This document shows positions 35,657 to 45,955 of a stretch of 64,000 nt of DNA, piece after piece. Origin of the DNA: Sulfitobacter sp. SK011 (lineage in GTDB: Bacteria > Pseudomonadota > Alphaproteobacteria > Rhodobacterales > Rhodobacteraceae); assembly GCF_003352065.1 (NCBI RefSeq), contig NZ_CP025803.1, positions 3,960,001 through 4,024,000 on the forward strand, read 5' to 3'. The stretch's first letter is position 1. The number at the start of each line of letters is the position of its first letter. A model generated the notes under the pieces. That model was not told the DNA's origin. It did no database searches and was given only the letters and a program-made list of their open reading frames with translations. The position numbers and the translations under genes are program-made.

Positions 35657-35743
35657 ATGATACAGGTGTTTGATCTGGACGACCGCGCGCGGCTGCGCGA
35701 ACGCTTCTTTGGGGCAACCCATACTGTGCGCGCCTGCCTGTAA
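35657..35743 (+). CDS. Possible 28-aa short ORF upstream of leuC
   Basis: ATG at 35657 opens a 28-codon frame beginning MIQVFDLDDRARLRERFF and ending RACL before TAA. It lies 54 bases before leuC on the same strand. It is arginine- and leucine-containing but not leucine-rich like classical leu attenuation leaders. No alternative terminator hairpin was obvious behind it. It may be a conserved leader or small protein; evidence is only position and a clean frame. Confidence 0.35.
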   Translation: MIQVFDLDDRARLRERFFGATHTVRACL

Positions 35744-35797
35744 AAGCGGCCCAACATCGCCACCACCCCATTCAAACTCATACGGGAGAGGACCATC

Positions 35798-37204
35798 ATG
35801 TCCCCCAAGACGCTTTACGATAAAATCTGGGATGCGCACGTCGCGCACGAGGCCGAGGACGGCACGTGCCTGCTTTATATTGACCGCCATCTGGTGCATG
35901 AAGTCACCAGCCCGCAAGCCTTTGAAGGGCTGCGGATGACCGGACGCACCGTGCGCGCGCCGGACAAGACCATCGCCGTGCCGGACCATAATGTGCCAAC
36001 CACGCTGGACCGCGCCAACGCGAAGACCATGACCGAAGACAGCCGTATTCAGGTCGAGGCGCTGGATACCAATGCCAAAGAATTCGGCCTGCACTATTAT
36101 CCTGTGTCCGATGTACGTCAGGGCATCGTGCATATCGTGGGTCCGGAACAGGGCTGGACCCTTCCGGGCATGACCGTTGTGTGCGGCGACAGCCACACCG
36201 CGACCCATGGTGCTTTTGGTGCCTTGGCGCATGGCATCGGCACATCAGAGGTTGAACACGTTCTGGCCACCCAGACGCTGATCCAGCGCAAGGGCAAGAA
36301 CATGAAAGTTGAGATCACCGGGAAACTGCGCCCCGGCGTGACAGCCAAGGACATCACGCTTTCGGTTATCGGAGAGACGGGCACTGCAGGCGGCACCGGC
36401 TATGTCATAGAATATTGTGGCGAAGCGATCCGCGATCTGAGCATGGAAGGGCGGATGACCGTCTGCAACATGGCAATCGAAGGCGGCGCGCGCGCAGGCC
36501 TGATCGCACCGGATGAAAAAACGTTTGAATATTGCAAAGGCCGTCCCCACGCCCCGAAAGGTGCCCAATGGGAGGCCGCACTTAACTGGTGGAAAACCCT
36601 TTATTCTGATGACGATGCGCACTGGGACAAGGTTGTCACCCTCAAAGGCGAGGACATCGCGCCAGTCGTTACCTGGGGCACCTCACCCGAAGATGTGTTG
36701 CCGATCACGGCGAATGTACCGGCCGCATCTGACTTTAAAGGCGGCAAGGTCGACGCAGCGCAACGATCACTTGATTACATGGGGCTAACGGCGGGGACGC
36801 CATTGACCGATGTCGAAATCGACACTGTGTTCATCGGGTCCTGCACCAATGGCCGTATCGAGGATCTGCGCGCCGCCGCTGCAATCCTGAAGGGCAAGAA
36901 AGTCAAAGAAGGGCTGCGCGCGATGATCGTGCCCGGTTCCGGCCTTGTGCGTGCGCAGGCCGAAGAGGAAGGCCTTGCTGATATCTTCAAAGACGCCGGT
37001 TTTGAATGGCGTCTGGCGGGCTGTTCCATGTGTCTTGCAATGAACCCCGACCAACTGTCGCCCGGGGAACGCTGTGCTGCAACGTCCAACCGCAACTTTG
37101 AAGGCCGTCAAGGCCGGGGCGGACGCACACATCTGATGTCACCCGCAATGGCAGCAGCAGCAGCAATCACAGGCAAGCTCACAGACGTTCGGGAGATGAT
37201 GTAA
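35798..37204 (+). CDS. leuC: 3-isopropylmalate dehydratase large subunit
   Basis: A 468-aa aconitase-family protein. Cluster-binding cysteines are in [13 protein letters not shown] and [12 protein letters not shown], and [17 protein letters not shown] carries substrate-binding residues. It converts 2- to 3-isopropylmalate together with LeuD in leucine synthesis. GGGAG precedes the start. The stop overlaps the leuD start by one base (TAATG), so the subunits are translationally coupled. Confidence 0.97.
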   Translation: MSPKTLYDKIWDAHVAHEAEDGTCLLYIDRHLVHEVTSPQAFEGLRMTGRTVRAPDKTIAVPDHNVPTTLDRANAKTMTEDSRIQVEALDTNAKEFGLHYYPVSDVRQGIVHIVGPEQGWTLPGMTVVCGDSHTATHGAFGALAHGIGTSEVEHVLATQTLIQRKGKNMKVEITGKLRPGVTAKDITLSVIGETGTAGGTGYVIEYCGEAIRDLSMEGRMTVCNMAIEGGARAGLIAPDEKTFEYCKGRPHAPKGAQWEAALNWWKTLYSDDDAHWDKVVTLKGEDIAPVVTWGTSPEDVLPITANVPAASDFKGGKVDAAQRSLDYMGLTAGTPLTDVEIDTVFIGSCTNGRIEDLRAAAAILKGKKVKEGLRAMIVPGSGLVRAQAEEEGLADIFKDAGFEWRLAGCSMCLAMNPDQLSPGERCAATSNRNFEGRQGRGGRTHLMSPAMAAAAAITGKLTDVREMM

Positions 37205-37809
37205 TGGACAAGTTCGACACACTTACCGGCATTGCCGCGCCTATGCCGATGATCAACATCGACACCGATATGATCATTCCCAAACAATTTCTGAAAACGA
37301 TCAAGCGTTCAGGCTTGGGCGTAAATCTGTTTGACGAAATGCGCTATGATGACAATGGCGATGAACTGCCCGATTTTGTCCTGAACAAGCCACAATATCG
37401 CGAAGCTGAGATTTTGGTCGCAGGCGACAACTTTGGCTGCGGGTCATCACGCGAACACGCGCCTTGGGCGATCAAGGATTTTGGCATCCGCTGCGTGATC
37501 GCCCCCAGCTTTGCTGACATCTTTTACAACAACTGTTTCAAGAACGGCATCCTGCCGATTGCCCTGCCACAAGATCAGGTTGATCTTGTGATGAAAGACG
37601 CTGAGAAAGGCGCTAACGCCCGGATCACAATCGATCTTGAAACGCAGACCGTCACAACATCCGACGGCGATGTCTTTGCCTTCGAGGTCGACGCGTTCAA
37701 AAAGCACTGCTTGATGAATGGCTTGGATGATATCGGTCTGACCATGGAAAAGGCGGCTTCCATCGACACGTTCGAGGCGACAGCGGCTCAAAGTCGGCCC
37801 TGGGTCTGA
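37204..37809 (+). CDS. leuD: 3-isopropylmalate dehydratase small subunit
   Basis: A 201-aa protein with the swivelling-domain signature [16 protein letters not shown] near residue 70. It forms the heterodimer with LeuC. Length is normal for the family. A 13-base-pair hairpin follows about 60 bases after the stop, separating it from the membrane-protein gene that precedes leuB. Confidence 0.97.
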   Translation: MDKFDTLTGIAAPMPMINIDTDMIIPKQFLKTIKRSGLGVNLFDEMRYDDNGDELPDFVLNKPQYREAEILVAGDNFGCGSSREHAPWAIKDFGIRCVIAPSFADIFYNNCFKNGILPIALPQDQVDLVMKDAEKGANARITIDLETQTVTTSDGDVFAFEVDAFKKHCLMNGLDDIGLTMEKAASIDTFEATAAQSRPWV

Positions 37810-37867
37810 CCGCACGGCAGAGCTTCGCTCAACCAAATCCTATAGCCTCACGCGCAGGTTTCGCGCG

Positions 37868-37898
37868 TCTTGTGGGTGCAGTGATTGCACCCACAAGA
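37868..37898. terminator. Long perfect hairpin after leuD
   Basis: TCTTGTGGGTGCA pairs perfectly with TGCACCCACAAGA across a five-base loop. No T-tract follows on the plus strand, so Rho-independent termination is uncertain; it may protect the leuCD mRNA 3' end. The rest of 37810-38025 shows nothing else recognisable. Confidence 0.55.
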
Positions 37899-38025
37899 TG
37901 TTGAATGCGCCACTTTCTTGCCACCAAGATGATGCAAGAACGCACCACCCTCGCCTTCAAAATGCCGCACCTCTTAAGTCTTCTTAACAAACGGTCTTGA
38001 GGAATAAGGCGAAAGAAGGCACAAA

Positions 38026-38967
38026 TTGGGCAAGAATGAGGCAGCGCTCCGGGACCCGGAAGCAACAAGTTGGAACAAGCGCGCGACAAAGCATCGTGGC
38101 TGGCCAGTTTGGAAGGGCAGAGATTTGATTGGACGGATGACAGGTGCCACTTTGCGTGGCCTTTTGGTTGCTCTGCTGATTGCAACGCCGGCCCTCATGC
38201 TGCCTGATGTTGCGTCTGATTCAAGCCAAGTAACTGTATTGGTTGCACTCCTCGCCGCCTTTTTGACCTTCGTTGAATACAACTCCACGCTTCCCAGCAT
38301 TGTTGAATTTCGCGACGCCCCGCCCTTTAACCGCCTGCGTTTTACCGCATTGTTTTTGACTGTGGTTATGCTGTCGGCGATCATCAAAGGCCAGACGGAG
38401 CCAACGATGATGACCGGCGCATTGACCTCTATCGGAACGATTGTCGGCAATGCGATTGATTTTCCCTATTCTCCGGTCCGGCTTGTCGTCCTGATGTTAC
38501 CGGAAGGGTCGGATCTGGCGATCGTCCGTTCAGTGCGTACGTCTGCAGGTCTGGCCTACCTCATCTCTTTGACGGCTATGACTGCCTTTTTGGTCTTGGT
38601 CCGCATCCTTGGTTGGCCGACACGCCGCGGTGCCTTTAACGTCTGGGTCAACCTGCCGTTGTTTGATCCAACCGGTGGCGGCGATGTCTTGTATCGCTTG
38701 CAGCGTGACGCCCGCATTAACATCGCGCTTGGCTTTCTGCTGCCTTTCATTATTCCCGCTGTGGTCAAAGCGGCCTCTGATCTGGTAGACCCAATCACAC
38801 TGAGCAATCCGCAAACAATGATCTGGACAATAAGCGCATGGGCCTTCCTTCCTGCAAGCATGATCATGCGGGGCATCGCCATGGCGAAAATTGCAGACAT
38901 GATCGAGGACAAACGCCGCCGTGCCTATGCAAGCGCCGAAGGCGAGGATGGTTTTCAAACCGCTTGA
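38026..38967 (+). CDS. Conserved membrane protein between leuD and leuB
   Basis: About 313 aa with six hydrophobic segments: roughly 42-62, 68-85, 105-125, 145-160, 180-200 and 240-265, plus one near 280. No family recognised; by recollection it is a usual neighbour of leuB in Rhodobacteraceae. The first codon would be TTG at 38026; the first ATG in frame is at 38137, just before the first helix. The basic N terminus (NKRATKHRGWPVWKGRD) reads as real coding sequence, so I keep the TTG. It overlaps the next gene by four bases. Confidence 0.65.
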   Translation: MGKNEAALRDPEATSWNKRATKHRGWPVWKGRDLIGRMTGATLRGLLVALLIATPALMLPDVASDSSQVTVLVALLAAFLTFVEYNSTLPSIVEFRDAPPFNRLRFTALFLTVVMLSAIIKGQTEPTMMTGALTSIGTIVGNAIDFPYSPVRLVVLMLPEGSDLAIVRSVRTSAGLAYLISLTAMTAFLVLVRILGWPTRRGAFNVWVNLPLFDPTGGGDVLYRLQRDARINIALGFLLPFIIPAVVKAASDLVDPITLSNPQTMIWTISAWAFLPASMIMRGIAMAKIADMIEDKRRRAYASAEGEDGFQTA

Positions 38968-39956
38968 TCGCTGTCGCAGTCGCGATGTCGACTGCTTTAC
39001 CCGCCATCGCAGAAACACTGCGCGTTGCGACATTTAACACTGAATTGTCGCGCAAGGGTCCGGGAATACTGCTGCGCGATATTCTCAAGGGTTCCGATGT
39101 TCAGATACTGGCAGTGATGGATACGATCATCGCAGCGCGGCCTGACGTGATTGCCTTGCAAGGGTTCGATTACGACTTAAAAAACGCAGCTCTCGGTGCA
39201 TTCGCAAACGGACTAAAGGAGCGCGGGCTGGACTATCCATATCATTTCGCGGCACCGCCAAATGCGGGACTGCAAACGGATATCGATCTTGATGGTGATG
39301 GCGATCCGGGCGGCCCCGGCGATGCCCAGGGGTACGGACGGTTCTTTGGACAAGGCAGCATGGCTGTCCTGTCACGGCATCCGATCGACACCTCCATGGT
39401 ACAGGATTATTCCATAGTCCTGTGGAAAGAACTGCCCGACAACCTGTATCCGATGACACAATCCGGCCCATTTCCAAGCGCGGCCGCACATGAGATCCAG
39501 CGCTTGTCAACAAACGGGCATTGGGTGCTGCCCATCGACCATCCTGAAATGGGACGATTTCACATTTTGACCTTTCATGCCTCACCACCAGTCTTTGACG
39601 GGCCAGAAGACCGCAATGGAAGACGAAATCACGATGAGGTAGCATTTTGGTCTCATTTTCTCGGTGGGGCATTTGGCCCTGCACCAAATGAGGCATTTAT
39701 CCTGATGGGAGATGCGAACCTGGATCCGGATCGTGGCGACGGCCGGTCCATAGCGATCCAGAACATACTCGATCATCCTGCCCTTCAGGACCCTGCACCT
39801 GCCTCGACAACAGTTGCATGGCCCCAGACCGGGAAAATGCGCGTCGATTATGTTTTGCCATCGCGCGACTGGGCCATCGTCGACGCGCAGGTTGCTCCGC
39901 TAAATGAGGCGGCCAGCCGTCACAGTCTGGTCTGGGTCGCGCTCAAGAAACCCTAG
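38964..39956 (+). CDS. Secreted endonuclease/exonuclease/phosphatase-family protein
   Basis: About 330 aa. A signal peptide (IAVAVAMSTALPAIAE) precedes an EEP fold: RVATFNTELSRKGPG at the start, FILMGDANLDPDRGDG in the middle and MRVDYVLPSRDW and SRHSLVWV at the end. These hold the Asn, Asp and His residues of the family. It probably hydrolyses phosphodiesters outside the cytoplasm. The start is TTG at 38964 in a TTGA overlap with the upstream stop; no in-frame ATG gives the complete signal peptide. Confidence 0.8.
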   Translation: MIAVAVAMSTALPAIAETLRVATFNTELSRKGPGILLRDILKGSDVQILAVMDTIIAARPDVIALQGFDYDLKNAALGAFANGLKERGLDYPYHFAAPPNAGLQTDIDLDGDGDPGGPGDAQGYGRFFGQGSMAVLSRHPIDTSMVQDYSIVLWKELPDNLYPMTQSGPFPSAAAHEIQRLSTNGHWVLPIDHPEMGRFHILTFHASPPVFDGPEDRNGRRNHDEVAFWSHFLGGAFGPAPNEAFILMGDANLDPDRGDGRSIAIQNILDHPALQDPAPASTTVAWPQTGKMRVDYVLPSRDWAIVDAQVAPLNEAASRHSLVWVALKKP

Positions 39957-40020
39957 GCGTTCTTGACCCTCTGGCCGCGTCACGCTACGCCGCATCTGAC
40001 AGTTTTTTCAGGAGCGACCC

Positions 40021-41127
40021 ATGGCCAACCCAACCTTGCTTATCCTCGCCGGTGACGGCATCGGACCCGAAGTCATGGAACAGGTCACACGCGTGATCGA
40101 CTGGTTTGGGGAAAAGCGTGATCTGCCGTTCAATATCGAACATGATCTGGTTGGTGGCGCTGCCTATGACAAGCACGGCACGCCGCTTCACGATGACACA
40201 ATGGCCAAGGCGTTGGCCGCAGATGCGGTATTGCTGGGCGCTGTTGGTGGGCCAAAATATGACGTTCTGGATTTCAGCGTAAAACCGGAACGCGGATTGC
40301 TGCGCCTGCGCAAAGAGATGGACCTCTTTTCGAACTTGCGCCCTGCCCAATGTTTCGACGCACTTGCCGATTTCTCTTCGCTCAAAAAGGATATCGTTGC
40401 AGGTCTTGATATCATGATCGTGCGTGAACTGACTTCTGGCGTTTATTTCGGCGAACCGCGTGGGATATTTGAAGAAGGTAACGAACGGGTTGGCATCAAC
40501 ACCCAGCGCTATACCGAATCGGAGATTGACCGCGTTGCGCGATCTGCCTTTGAACTGGCGCGCCGTCGCGGCAACAAAGTCTGCTCAATGGAAAAAGCGA
40601 ACGTGATGGAATCCGGGATATTGTGGCGCGAGGTTGTACAGCGCGTGCACGATGCGGATTATCCTGATGTCGAATTGAGCCATATGTATGCAGACAACGG
40701 CGCGATGCAGCTGGTGCGTGCGCCCAAGCAATTTGATGTGATCCTGACCGACAATCTTTTTGGCGACATCCTGTCCGATTGTGCGGCGATGCTGACCGGA
40801 TCGCTGGGGATGCTGCCCTCTGCCAGTCTTGGCGCGCCAAATGCGGATGGCCGGCCCAAGGCACTCTATGAACCGGTGCACGGATCAGCGCCCGATATCG
40901 CGGGTCAGGGAAAAGCAAACCCGATTGCCTGTATCCTCAGCTTTGCCATGGCCTTGCGCTATTCCTTTGACCAGGGCGACGAAGCGGCACGGGTCGAAGC
41001 CGCGATAGAGAAAGTCCTGTCAGATGGGGCCCGCACCGCAGATTTGATGGGCGAAGAAGGCGGCACGCCAATCAGCACAAGCCAGATGGGTGACGCTATT
41101 CTCGCAGCTCTTGAGGAAAGCCTTTAG
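40021..41127 (+). CDS. leuB: 3-isopropylmalate dehydrogenase
   Basis: A 368-aa beta-decarboxylating dehydrogenase. [17 protein letters not shown] opens the protein, [28 protein letters not shown] binds metal and substrate, and [19 protein letters not shown] binds NAD. It oxidatively decarboxylates 3-isopropylmalate. GGAG lies eight bases before the start. It ends the leucine-synthesis region. Confidence 0.97.
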   Translation: MANPTLLILAGDGIGPEVMEQVTRVIDWFGEKRDLPFNIEHDLVGGAAYDKHGTPLHDDTMAKALAADAVLLGAVGGPKYDVLDFSVKPERGLLRLRKEMDLFSNLRPAQCFDALADFSSLKKDIVAGLDIMIVRELTSGVYFGEPRGIFEEGNERVGINTQRYTESEIDRVARSAFELARRRGNKVCSMEKANVMESGILWREVVQRVHDADYPDVELSHMYADNGAMQLVRAPKQFDVILTDNLFGDILSDCAAMLTGSLGMLPSASLGAPNADGRPKALYEPVHGSAPDIAGQGKANPIACILSFAMALRYSFDQGDEAARVEAAIEKVLSDGARTADLMGEEGGTPISTSQMGDAILAALEESL

Positions 41128-41171
41128 GCAGTCAGCGCAAATGCGCATTGCATAATGGGTAACGTGCCAGA

Positions 41172-41936
41172 TCAATGCCCCTCGAACTGGCGCACTGTGA
41201 TCCCTGCCGCCTCAAGATCCCTGCGCACGGACCCGGCGATTTGAACTGCTTCGGGCGTGTCCCCATGCATGCAAATCGTGTCAATCGGTGTGGGAATATG
41301 CTTGCCGCTTTCCGTGATGATCGCGCGCGCCTGGACCATTTCGACCATGCGTTTTCCGGCAAGTGCTGCATCATGGATCACCGCACCGGGCTTTGATCTG
41401 TCCACCAGTGTCGCATCATCGTTATAGGCCCGGTCGGCGAAAATTTCGCTGGCCCATGCACATCCCAATGATTGCGCAGCGCGCTGTTGTGCCGTGGCCG
41501 CCAGAACCATGATGATCAGGTCTGGGTCCACGCTCAGCGCCGCTTCGAACAGGTCGCGCGCCATGGTTTCGTCTTCGGATGTCATGTTACCGATGGCACC
41601 ATGCAGTTTCAAATGCCGCACTTTTGCACCCACGGATTTGGCCATGCCGATGCTTGCGGCAACCTGATAGCGGATTTGGTTTTGCAACGTCGCGCGCGGC
41701 ACCGACATCCGGTTGCGCCCAAATCCAACCAGATCCATAAATCCCGGATGCGCGCCAATCCCCACCCCGTTTTGATGTGCAAGCGTCATGGTGGCGGCCA
41801 TCACATCCGCGTCGCCCGCATGTCCGCCACAGGCGATATTGGCCGAAGTCACAATATTCAACAGGGCAGCATCGTCGCCCATCTTCCATGGGCCAAAGCT
41901 TTCTCCCATGTCGGCATTCAGGTCCACATACGTCAT
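41172..41936 (-). CDS. pxpA: 5-oxoprolinase subunit A (LamB/YcsF family)
   Basis: A 254-aa protein with the family opening DLNADMGESFGPWKMGDDAALL and the signature NIACGGHAGD. PxpA works with PxpB and PxpC in ATP-dependent opening of 5-oxoproline to glutamate. The start at 41936 follows AGGAGG and comes one base after the pxpC stop. The gene order pxpB-pxpC-pxpA is the same as in E. coli. Confidence 0.93.
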   Translation of the reverse strand: MTYVDLNADMGESFGPWKMGDDAALLNIVTSANIACGGHAGDADVMAATMTLAHQNGVGIGAHPGFMDLVGFGRNRMSVPRATLQNQIRYQVAASIGMAKSVGAKVRHLKLHGAIGNMTSEDETMARDLFEAALSVDPDLIIMVLAATAQQRAAQSLGCAWASEIFADRAYNDDATLVDRSKPGAVIHDAALAGKRMVEMVQARAIITESGKHIPTPIDTICMHGDTPEAVQIAGSVRRDLEAAGITVRQFEGH

Positions 41937-41937
41937 T

Positions 41938-42966
41938 TCAAACCTCCTCTTGGAATGGGTCCGCATCAGCAGAGACAACACCGCCAACCAGTTGATAGCT
42001 AAGCAGATCACGGATGTTTGCCAGGTCACGGACCAATGGCACTACAGACGACGCAAGGCTCTTAAGTTCCTTGAGATAGCGGGATTGGAGCGCGACCGCC
42101 TGATCCATCTCAATGAATTCAAAGCGGATCGCCGCCCCGGTCTGCGCCTGCGCAATGCGCGGCAGGTCGCAGGGGATCACGGTGCCGATACGCGGATAGC
42201 CCCCCGTGGTCTGGCATTCGCACATCAGCACAAACGGGGCACCATCACCGGTAATCTGGATGTCACCCGGCACAATCACCTCGGATACGATGCTGAGCTG
42301 ACCGTCGGTTGAAAATCCCGTCCCGTCATGGTCCATGCGGACCCCCATCCGGTTGGCACGGCTGTCCCGTTTGAACGGGGTCTGGATAAACCTTTCCCGG
42401 GTTTCCGGCGCGAACGCCTCCGTTTGCATTGATGCAACAACGCGGACAACACCACCGCCAAAGCGGGTGTCGGCGGGAAGGGTCATACCGATGTCTTTGC
42501 CGCCGTCCTTGCCAACAGGCAGGGTATCACCGCTCTTGAGTGCTTGACCCAATCCCGCGCTCAGGTGGCTGGCACGGGACCCCATCTGTGGCTCGGTAGC
42601 AAATCCACCGCCAACATGGAAATAGCCATAACTGCCATTCTGTGCGCCGCCGATTGTCAGGGTGGCCCCGGCGGGCAACAGATGGCTGGCGTTCCAGATC
42701 AGCGATTCACCGTCAATATTGGCCGCCATCTTGGCCCCCGTCATGGCGATGCGAATGTCAGTGTCGGACCTGAAACTGCCGCCGGTTCCGGCCATCTCAA
42801 TCGCGGCACCACCAACTGGTTGGCGCAGCAAAGCAGCCCCTTCATAAAGGGCTGTCGGATCAGAAGCTCCTCCGCGCGTTAGCCCTTGAGCAAGATACCC
42901 GGGCCGCCCAAGATCTTGCAAACTGAGGGCCGGGCCGGCCTGAAGGATCGTCAATGTTGCGGTCAT
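41938..42966 (-). CDS. pxpC: 5-oxoprolinase subunit C (KipA-like)
   Basis: A 342-aa protein of the biotin-dependent carboxyltransferase-like family: LQDLGRPGYLAQGLTRGGASD near the N terminus, GGGFATEPQMGSRASHLSAGLG near 115 and MGVRMDHDG near 210. It pairs with PxpB. The ATG overlaps the pxpB stop (42963-42966). Confidence 0.92.
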   Translation of the reverse strand: MTATLTILQAGPALSLQDLGRPGYLAQGLTRGGASDPTALYEGAALLRQPVGGAAIEMAGTGGSFRSDTDIRIAMTGAKMAANIDGESLIWNASHLLPAGATLTIGGAQNGSYGYFHVGGGFATEPQMGSRASHLSAGLGQALKSGDTLPVGKDGGKDIGMTLPADTRFGGGVVRVVASMQTEAFAPETRERFIQTPFKRDSRANRMGVRMDHDGTGFSTDGQLSIVSEVIVPGDIQITGDGAPFVLMCECQTTGGYPRIGTVIPCDLPRIAQAQTGAAIRFEFIEMDQAVALQSRYLKELKSLASSVVPLVRDLANIRDLLSYQLVGGVVSADADPFQEEV

Positions 42967-43700
42967 GTCAGAACCTCCATCTCGGCACCGCCATTGCCGG
43001 ATGTGTCCTTGTCTTTGATATCCTTCAGCTCTGCCTCAGATATTGCCGGAAACATCATTTCGTCACCGGGCGACAGGGCAAAAGGGCGCGCGGCGTCAGG
43101 CCGGAATGTTTTAAACGCGGTCTGCCCAACGTGCCGCCAGCCTGTTGGTGTCACATTGGTAAACACAACCAGTTGACGCACCGCCACAACCAACGCGCCT
43201 GCGGGCACGGCCTGGGTCAGTTTTTGTTGTCTGGGAATGTTCCAGGTCTCGCTCAACTCGCCCAAATAGGGCTGACCAGGCGCAAAGCCGATGGTCAACA
43301 CCCGTACGCGCGCTTGGGAAAGCTGTTTGATCGCCGTGTCAGGGTCAACGCCTGCGACCTCGGCGGCCTCTTCCAACTGTGGGGCCAGATCAGTGCCATA
43401 GACCGTCGGCACATGCCATAATGTACGCCCTTCAGGCAATGGCGCTGCAAACCAGTCTTGCTGCTTGATGAGGTCGATGAGACGCTCTTTCATCGCCTCA
43501 AACGGTGTGGCGGCAAGGTCAACCTGCAAGAATGCCGAGACAAGGGATGTACTGGTTTCTGACACCTCGGGCCAGTTCTGGCCATCAATTGCCGCACGAA
43601 ATGCCAGTGCCGCGCGGTTGGCAGGTTCGGACAGTTTATCGGCGAAACTGACGAGGATGCCAGACAGCCCAACAGTGCGAATTTTTGGCCAATCAGTCAT
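42963..43700 (-). CDS. pxpB: 5-oxoprolinase subunit B (KipI-like)
   Basis: A 245-aa protein. The family segments IGFAPGQPYLGEL and VPAGALVVAVRQLVVF, and GWRHVGQT near 200, match KipI/PxpB. The start at 43700 overlaps the end of the upstream carrier gene by eight bases. It is about the usual length. Confidence 0.92.
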   Translation of the reverse strand: MTDWPKIRTVGLSGILVSFADKLSEPANRAALAFRAAIDGQNWPEVSETSTSLVSAFLQVDLAATPFEAMKERLIDLIKQQDWFAAPLPEGRTLWHVPTVYGTDLAPQLEEAAEVAGVDPDTAIKQLSQARVRVLTIGFAPGQPYLGELSETWNIPRQQKLTQAVPAGALVVAVRQLVVFTNVTPTGWRHVGQTAFKTFRPDAARPFALSPGDEMMFPAISEAELKDIKDKDTSGNGGAEMEVLT

Positions 43701-44628
43701 TGGATAGAGCCTTTGCATAAAGACGGGGCAACAGGATCGGTGTCAGGTACATTGGCAGTTGCCAACACCCAATAAAGACCATCAGAGGGGCCAGAACATC
43801 CGCAGGAAGTGCCACAAGGAACAGTGCAATATTGCGATTGCCAGCGCCGATTGCCAGTGGGCCCGCGACCGGACGCAAGGTCGTGCGGCGCAGGACGATT
43901 AGCGAAAGTGCCTGCAGAACATAGCTGATGGCGAAGGCAAGCATCGCCCATTTGGCCACTGCCATAGGATCGCTGCGCAGCGCAGGGTTGAGGGCCGCCA
44001 TCAGGCCAACAACGATAAAGGAAAACGCCAAAACGGACGCCCCATCCAGCGCCTTGACTTGGCCCACGGTGGGGCGGGGAAATATCCACGCGCGCAGGCA
44101 GAACCCCAGTGTTGTCGAAATCAGTATGACGACCAGCAATTTCAGCGCGGACAAGATCACTTCGGACGCTGGGCCAAGCTGTGGGAGCACTGTCAGAACT
44201 GGCAGAATGGTCAGCGGGAACGCCGCCGTCCCAAGAACCAGAATTTGCATCATGCGTCCGCCATCCAGACGTAAAATGAGCGCCAGATTGACGCTGCCGG
44301 TGATGGCAGGGGCGGCGCTGGCCAGAACGATGGCGAGGGTCGCAGGGGTATCCTGCAACCCAAACACTGTCAGCACGAAAAGCAGCACCAAGGGCACCGC
44401 CAGTTGCAACACCGCAACGGCGGCCAGTCCCCAGCGCAGATCGCGTGCGGCCCCCATTGCGGCGCGGTGTCCGATGCGCAGGGCCGTGATGGTCAGCAGC
44501 GCCGCCACCATATGCGGCAACCAGGGCACCAGCGCGCGCGCCAGTCCCGGCAACAGCAGCCCCGCCGCCAGTCCCGCGATCAGGCACAGTCGCGCATGGG
44601 TGGACGCAAGCCAAAGGAAGCGATGCAT
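43693..44628 (-). CDS. BASS-like (bile acid:Na+ symporter superfamily) transporter
   Basis: A 311-aa protein with about ten hydrophobic helices. Internal features such as VLASAAPAITGSVNLALIL and AGNRNIALFLVALP resemble the crossover motifs of BASS-fold carriers. The substrate is not known. Its eight-base overlap with pxpB and location between TRAP and 5-oxoprolinase genes suggest a role in import or export of an amino-acid-derived organic anion; this is inference. Confidence 0.7.
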   Translation of the reverse strand: MHRFLWLASTHARLCLIAGLAAGLLLPGLARALVPWLPHMVAALLTITALRIGHRAAMGAARDLRWGLAAVAVLQLAVPLVLLFVLTVFGLQDTPATLAIVLASAAPAITGSVNLALILRLDGGRMMQILVLGTAAFPLTILPVLTVLPQLGPASEVILSALKLLVVILISTTLGFCLRAWIFPRPTVGQVKALDGASVLAFSFIVVGLMAALNPALRSDPMAVAKWAMLAFAISYVLQALSLIVLRRTTLRPVAGPLAIGAGNRNIALFLVALPADVLAPLMVFIGCWQLPMYLTPILLPRLYAKALSND

Positions 44629-44640
44629 GGCCTGTCACCC

Positions 44641-45951
44641 CTACACCGGCCCCTTGCGCAGGTTGTCGGGCAACCAAGTCGCAATTTCCGGGAACCAGAT
44701 CAGCAGGAACACCATCAACACCATGATCGCAAACATCGGGAGCGCGGCGCGGGTGATATAGCCCATCTCGTGATCTGTCATGCCTTGCAGCACAAAGAGG
44801 TTGAACCCAATCGGCGGCGTGATTTGAGCCATTTCGATCACAATAACCACAAAAATACCGAACCAGATCAGGTCGATGCCTGCATCACGCACCAAGGGCT
44901 CCACCACTGCGATTGTCAGCACGATCACAGAAATTCCATCCAAAAACATGCCCAGCACGATATAAAACACCAGCAAAGCCATCAGCAGCTGAAACCGGGT
45001 CAGGCCCATCTCAGCAATCATTTCCGCCAAGGCGCGGGGCAGGCCGGTGAACCCCATTGAAAGTTTCAAAAATGCAGCGCCGGCCAGGATCAGTGCGATC
45101 ATCGCAGAGGTGCGCATTGCACCCATCAGGCTGTCGCGGAAACTGAACCAGTTCAGCGACCCCTGAAAAAGCGCGAGCGTCAATGAACCGATTACACCGA
45201 TGGCAGCCGCTTCGGTTGCGGTGGCAAAGCCAAGGTACATAGACCCGATGACAACGGTGATCAGGGCGAAAACCGGGATCAGGAACCGCGAATTGCGCAG
45301 CTTTTCTGCGAATGACATGGCCGGTTCAACAAGGGGTTTCCAATCCTTGGAAGTCCAACTGTAGATGGCGAGGTAGCCCATGAACATCGCCGCCAGCACG
45401 AGACCCGGCATCACGCCGGCAAAGAACAGTTTGGTGATGCTTTCATTTACCGTGACGCCATAGACAATCAGCGCCAACGACGGTGGGATCATCAGACCCA
45501 GGGTTGCAGCACCCGCCAAAGTACCGATGATCATTTTCTCGGGATAGTTCCGACTGCGCAGCTCAGGAATCGACATCTTGCCCACGGTCGTCAACGTCGC
45601 GGCGGAGGAGCCGGAGACGGCGGCAAACACGGTACATCCGACAATGTTGGTATGCACCAGGCCACCCGGCAACCGCGCCAGCCAAGGGGACAGCCCTTTG
45701 AACATGTCCTCGCTTAACCGGGTTCGATACAGGATCTCGCCCATCCAGATGAACAGCGGCAGCGCGGTTAACGTCCAGCTGGAGGAGGACGCCCAGATCG
45801 TGGTGATCATGGCGTCACCGACAGGGCGTGTGGTGAAAAGCTCCATCCCGACCCAGGCAACACCCATCAGGGCAAGCCCGACCCAGACGCCGGTGCCAAG
45901 CAGGAAGAAGAGGACAAAGAGGAAAAGGATGATGGCATAAATCTCGGTCAT
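44641..45951 (-). CDS. TRAP transporter large permease (DctM)
   Basis: A 436-aa protein with about 12 helices. AAVSGSSAATLTTVGKMSIPEL and GLMIPPSLALIVYGVTVNESITKLFFAGVMPG are the DctM signatures. It forms the transport channel with the small subunit upstream, energised by sodium. The start at 45951 comes four bases after the small-permease stop. The substrate is probably the acid handled by the neighbouring DadA and PxpABC enzymes. Confidence 0.92.
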   Translation of the reverse strand: MTEIYAIILFLFVLFFLLGTGVWVGLALMGVAWVGMELFTTRPVGDAMITTIWASSSSWTLTALPLFIWMGEILYRTRLSEDMFKGLSPWLARLPGGLVHTNIVGCTVFAAVSGSSAATLTTVGKMSIPELRSRNYPEKMIIGTLAGAATLGLMIPPSLALIVYGVTVNESITKLFFAGVMPGLVLAAMFMGYLAIYSWTSKDWKPLVEPAMSFAEKLRNSRFLIPVFALITVVIGSMYLGFATATEAAAIGVIGSLTLALFQGSLNWFSFRDSLMGAMRTSAMIALILAGAAFLKLSMGFTGLPRALAEMIAEMGLTRFQLLMALLVFYIVLGMFLDGISVIVLTIAVVEPLVRDAGIDLIWFGIFVVIVIEMAQITPPIGFNLFVLQGMTDHEMGYITRAALPMFAIMVLMVFLLIWFPEIATWLPDNLRKGPV

Positions 45952-45955
45952 GGCA

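Noticed and set aside
43697-44677. 326-aa minus-strand open frame overlapping the BASS-like transporter
   Set aside because: It is a shadow frame rich in Gly, Arg, His and Pro without hydrophobic helices; the transporter frame has a coherent membrane pattern.
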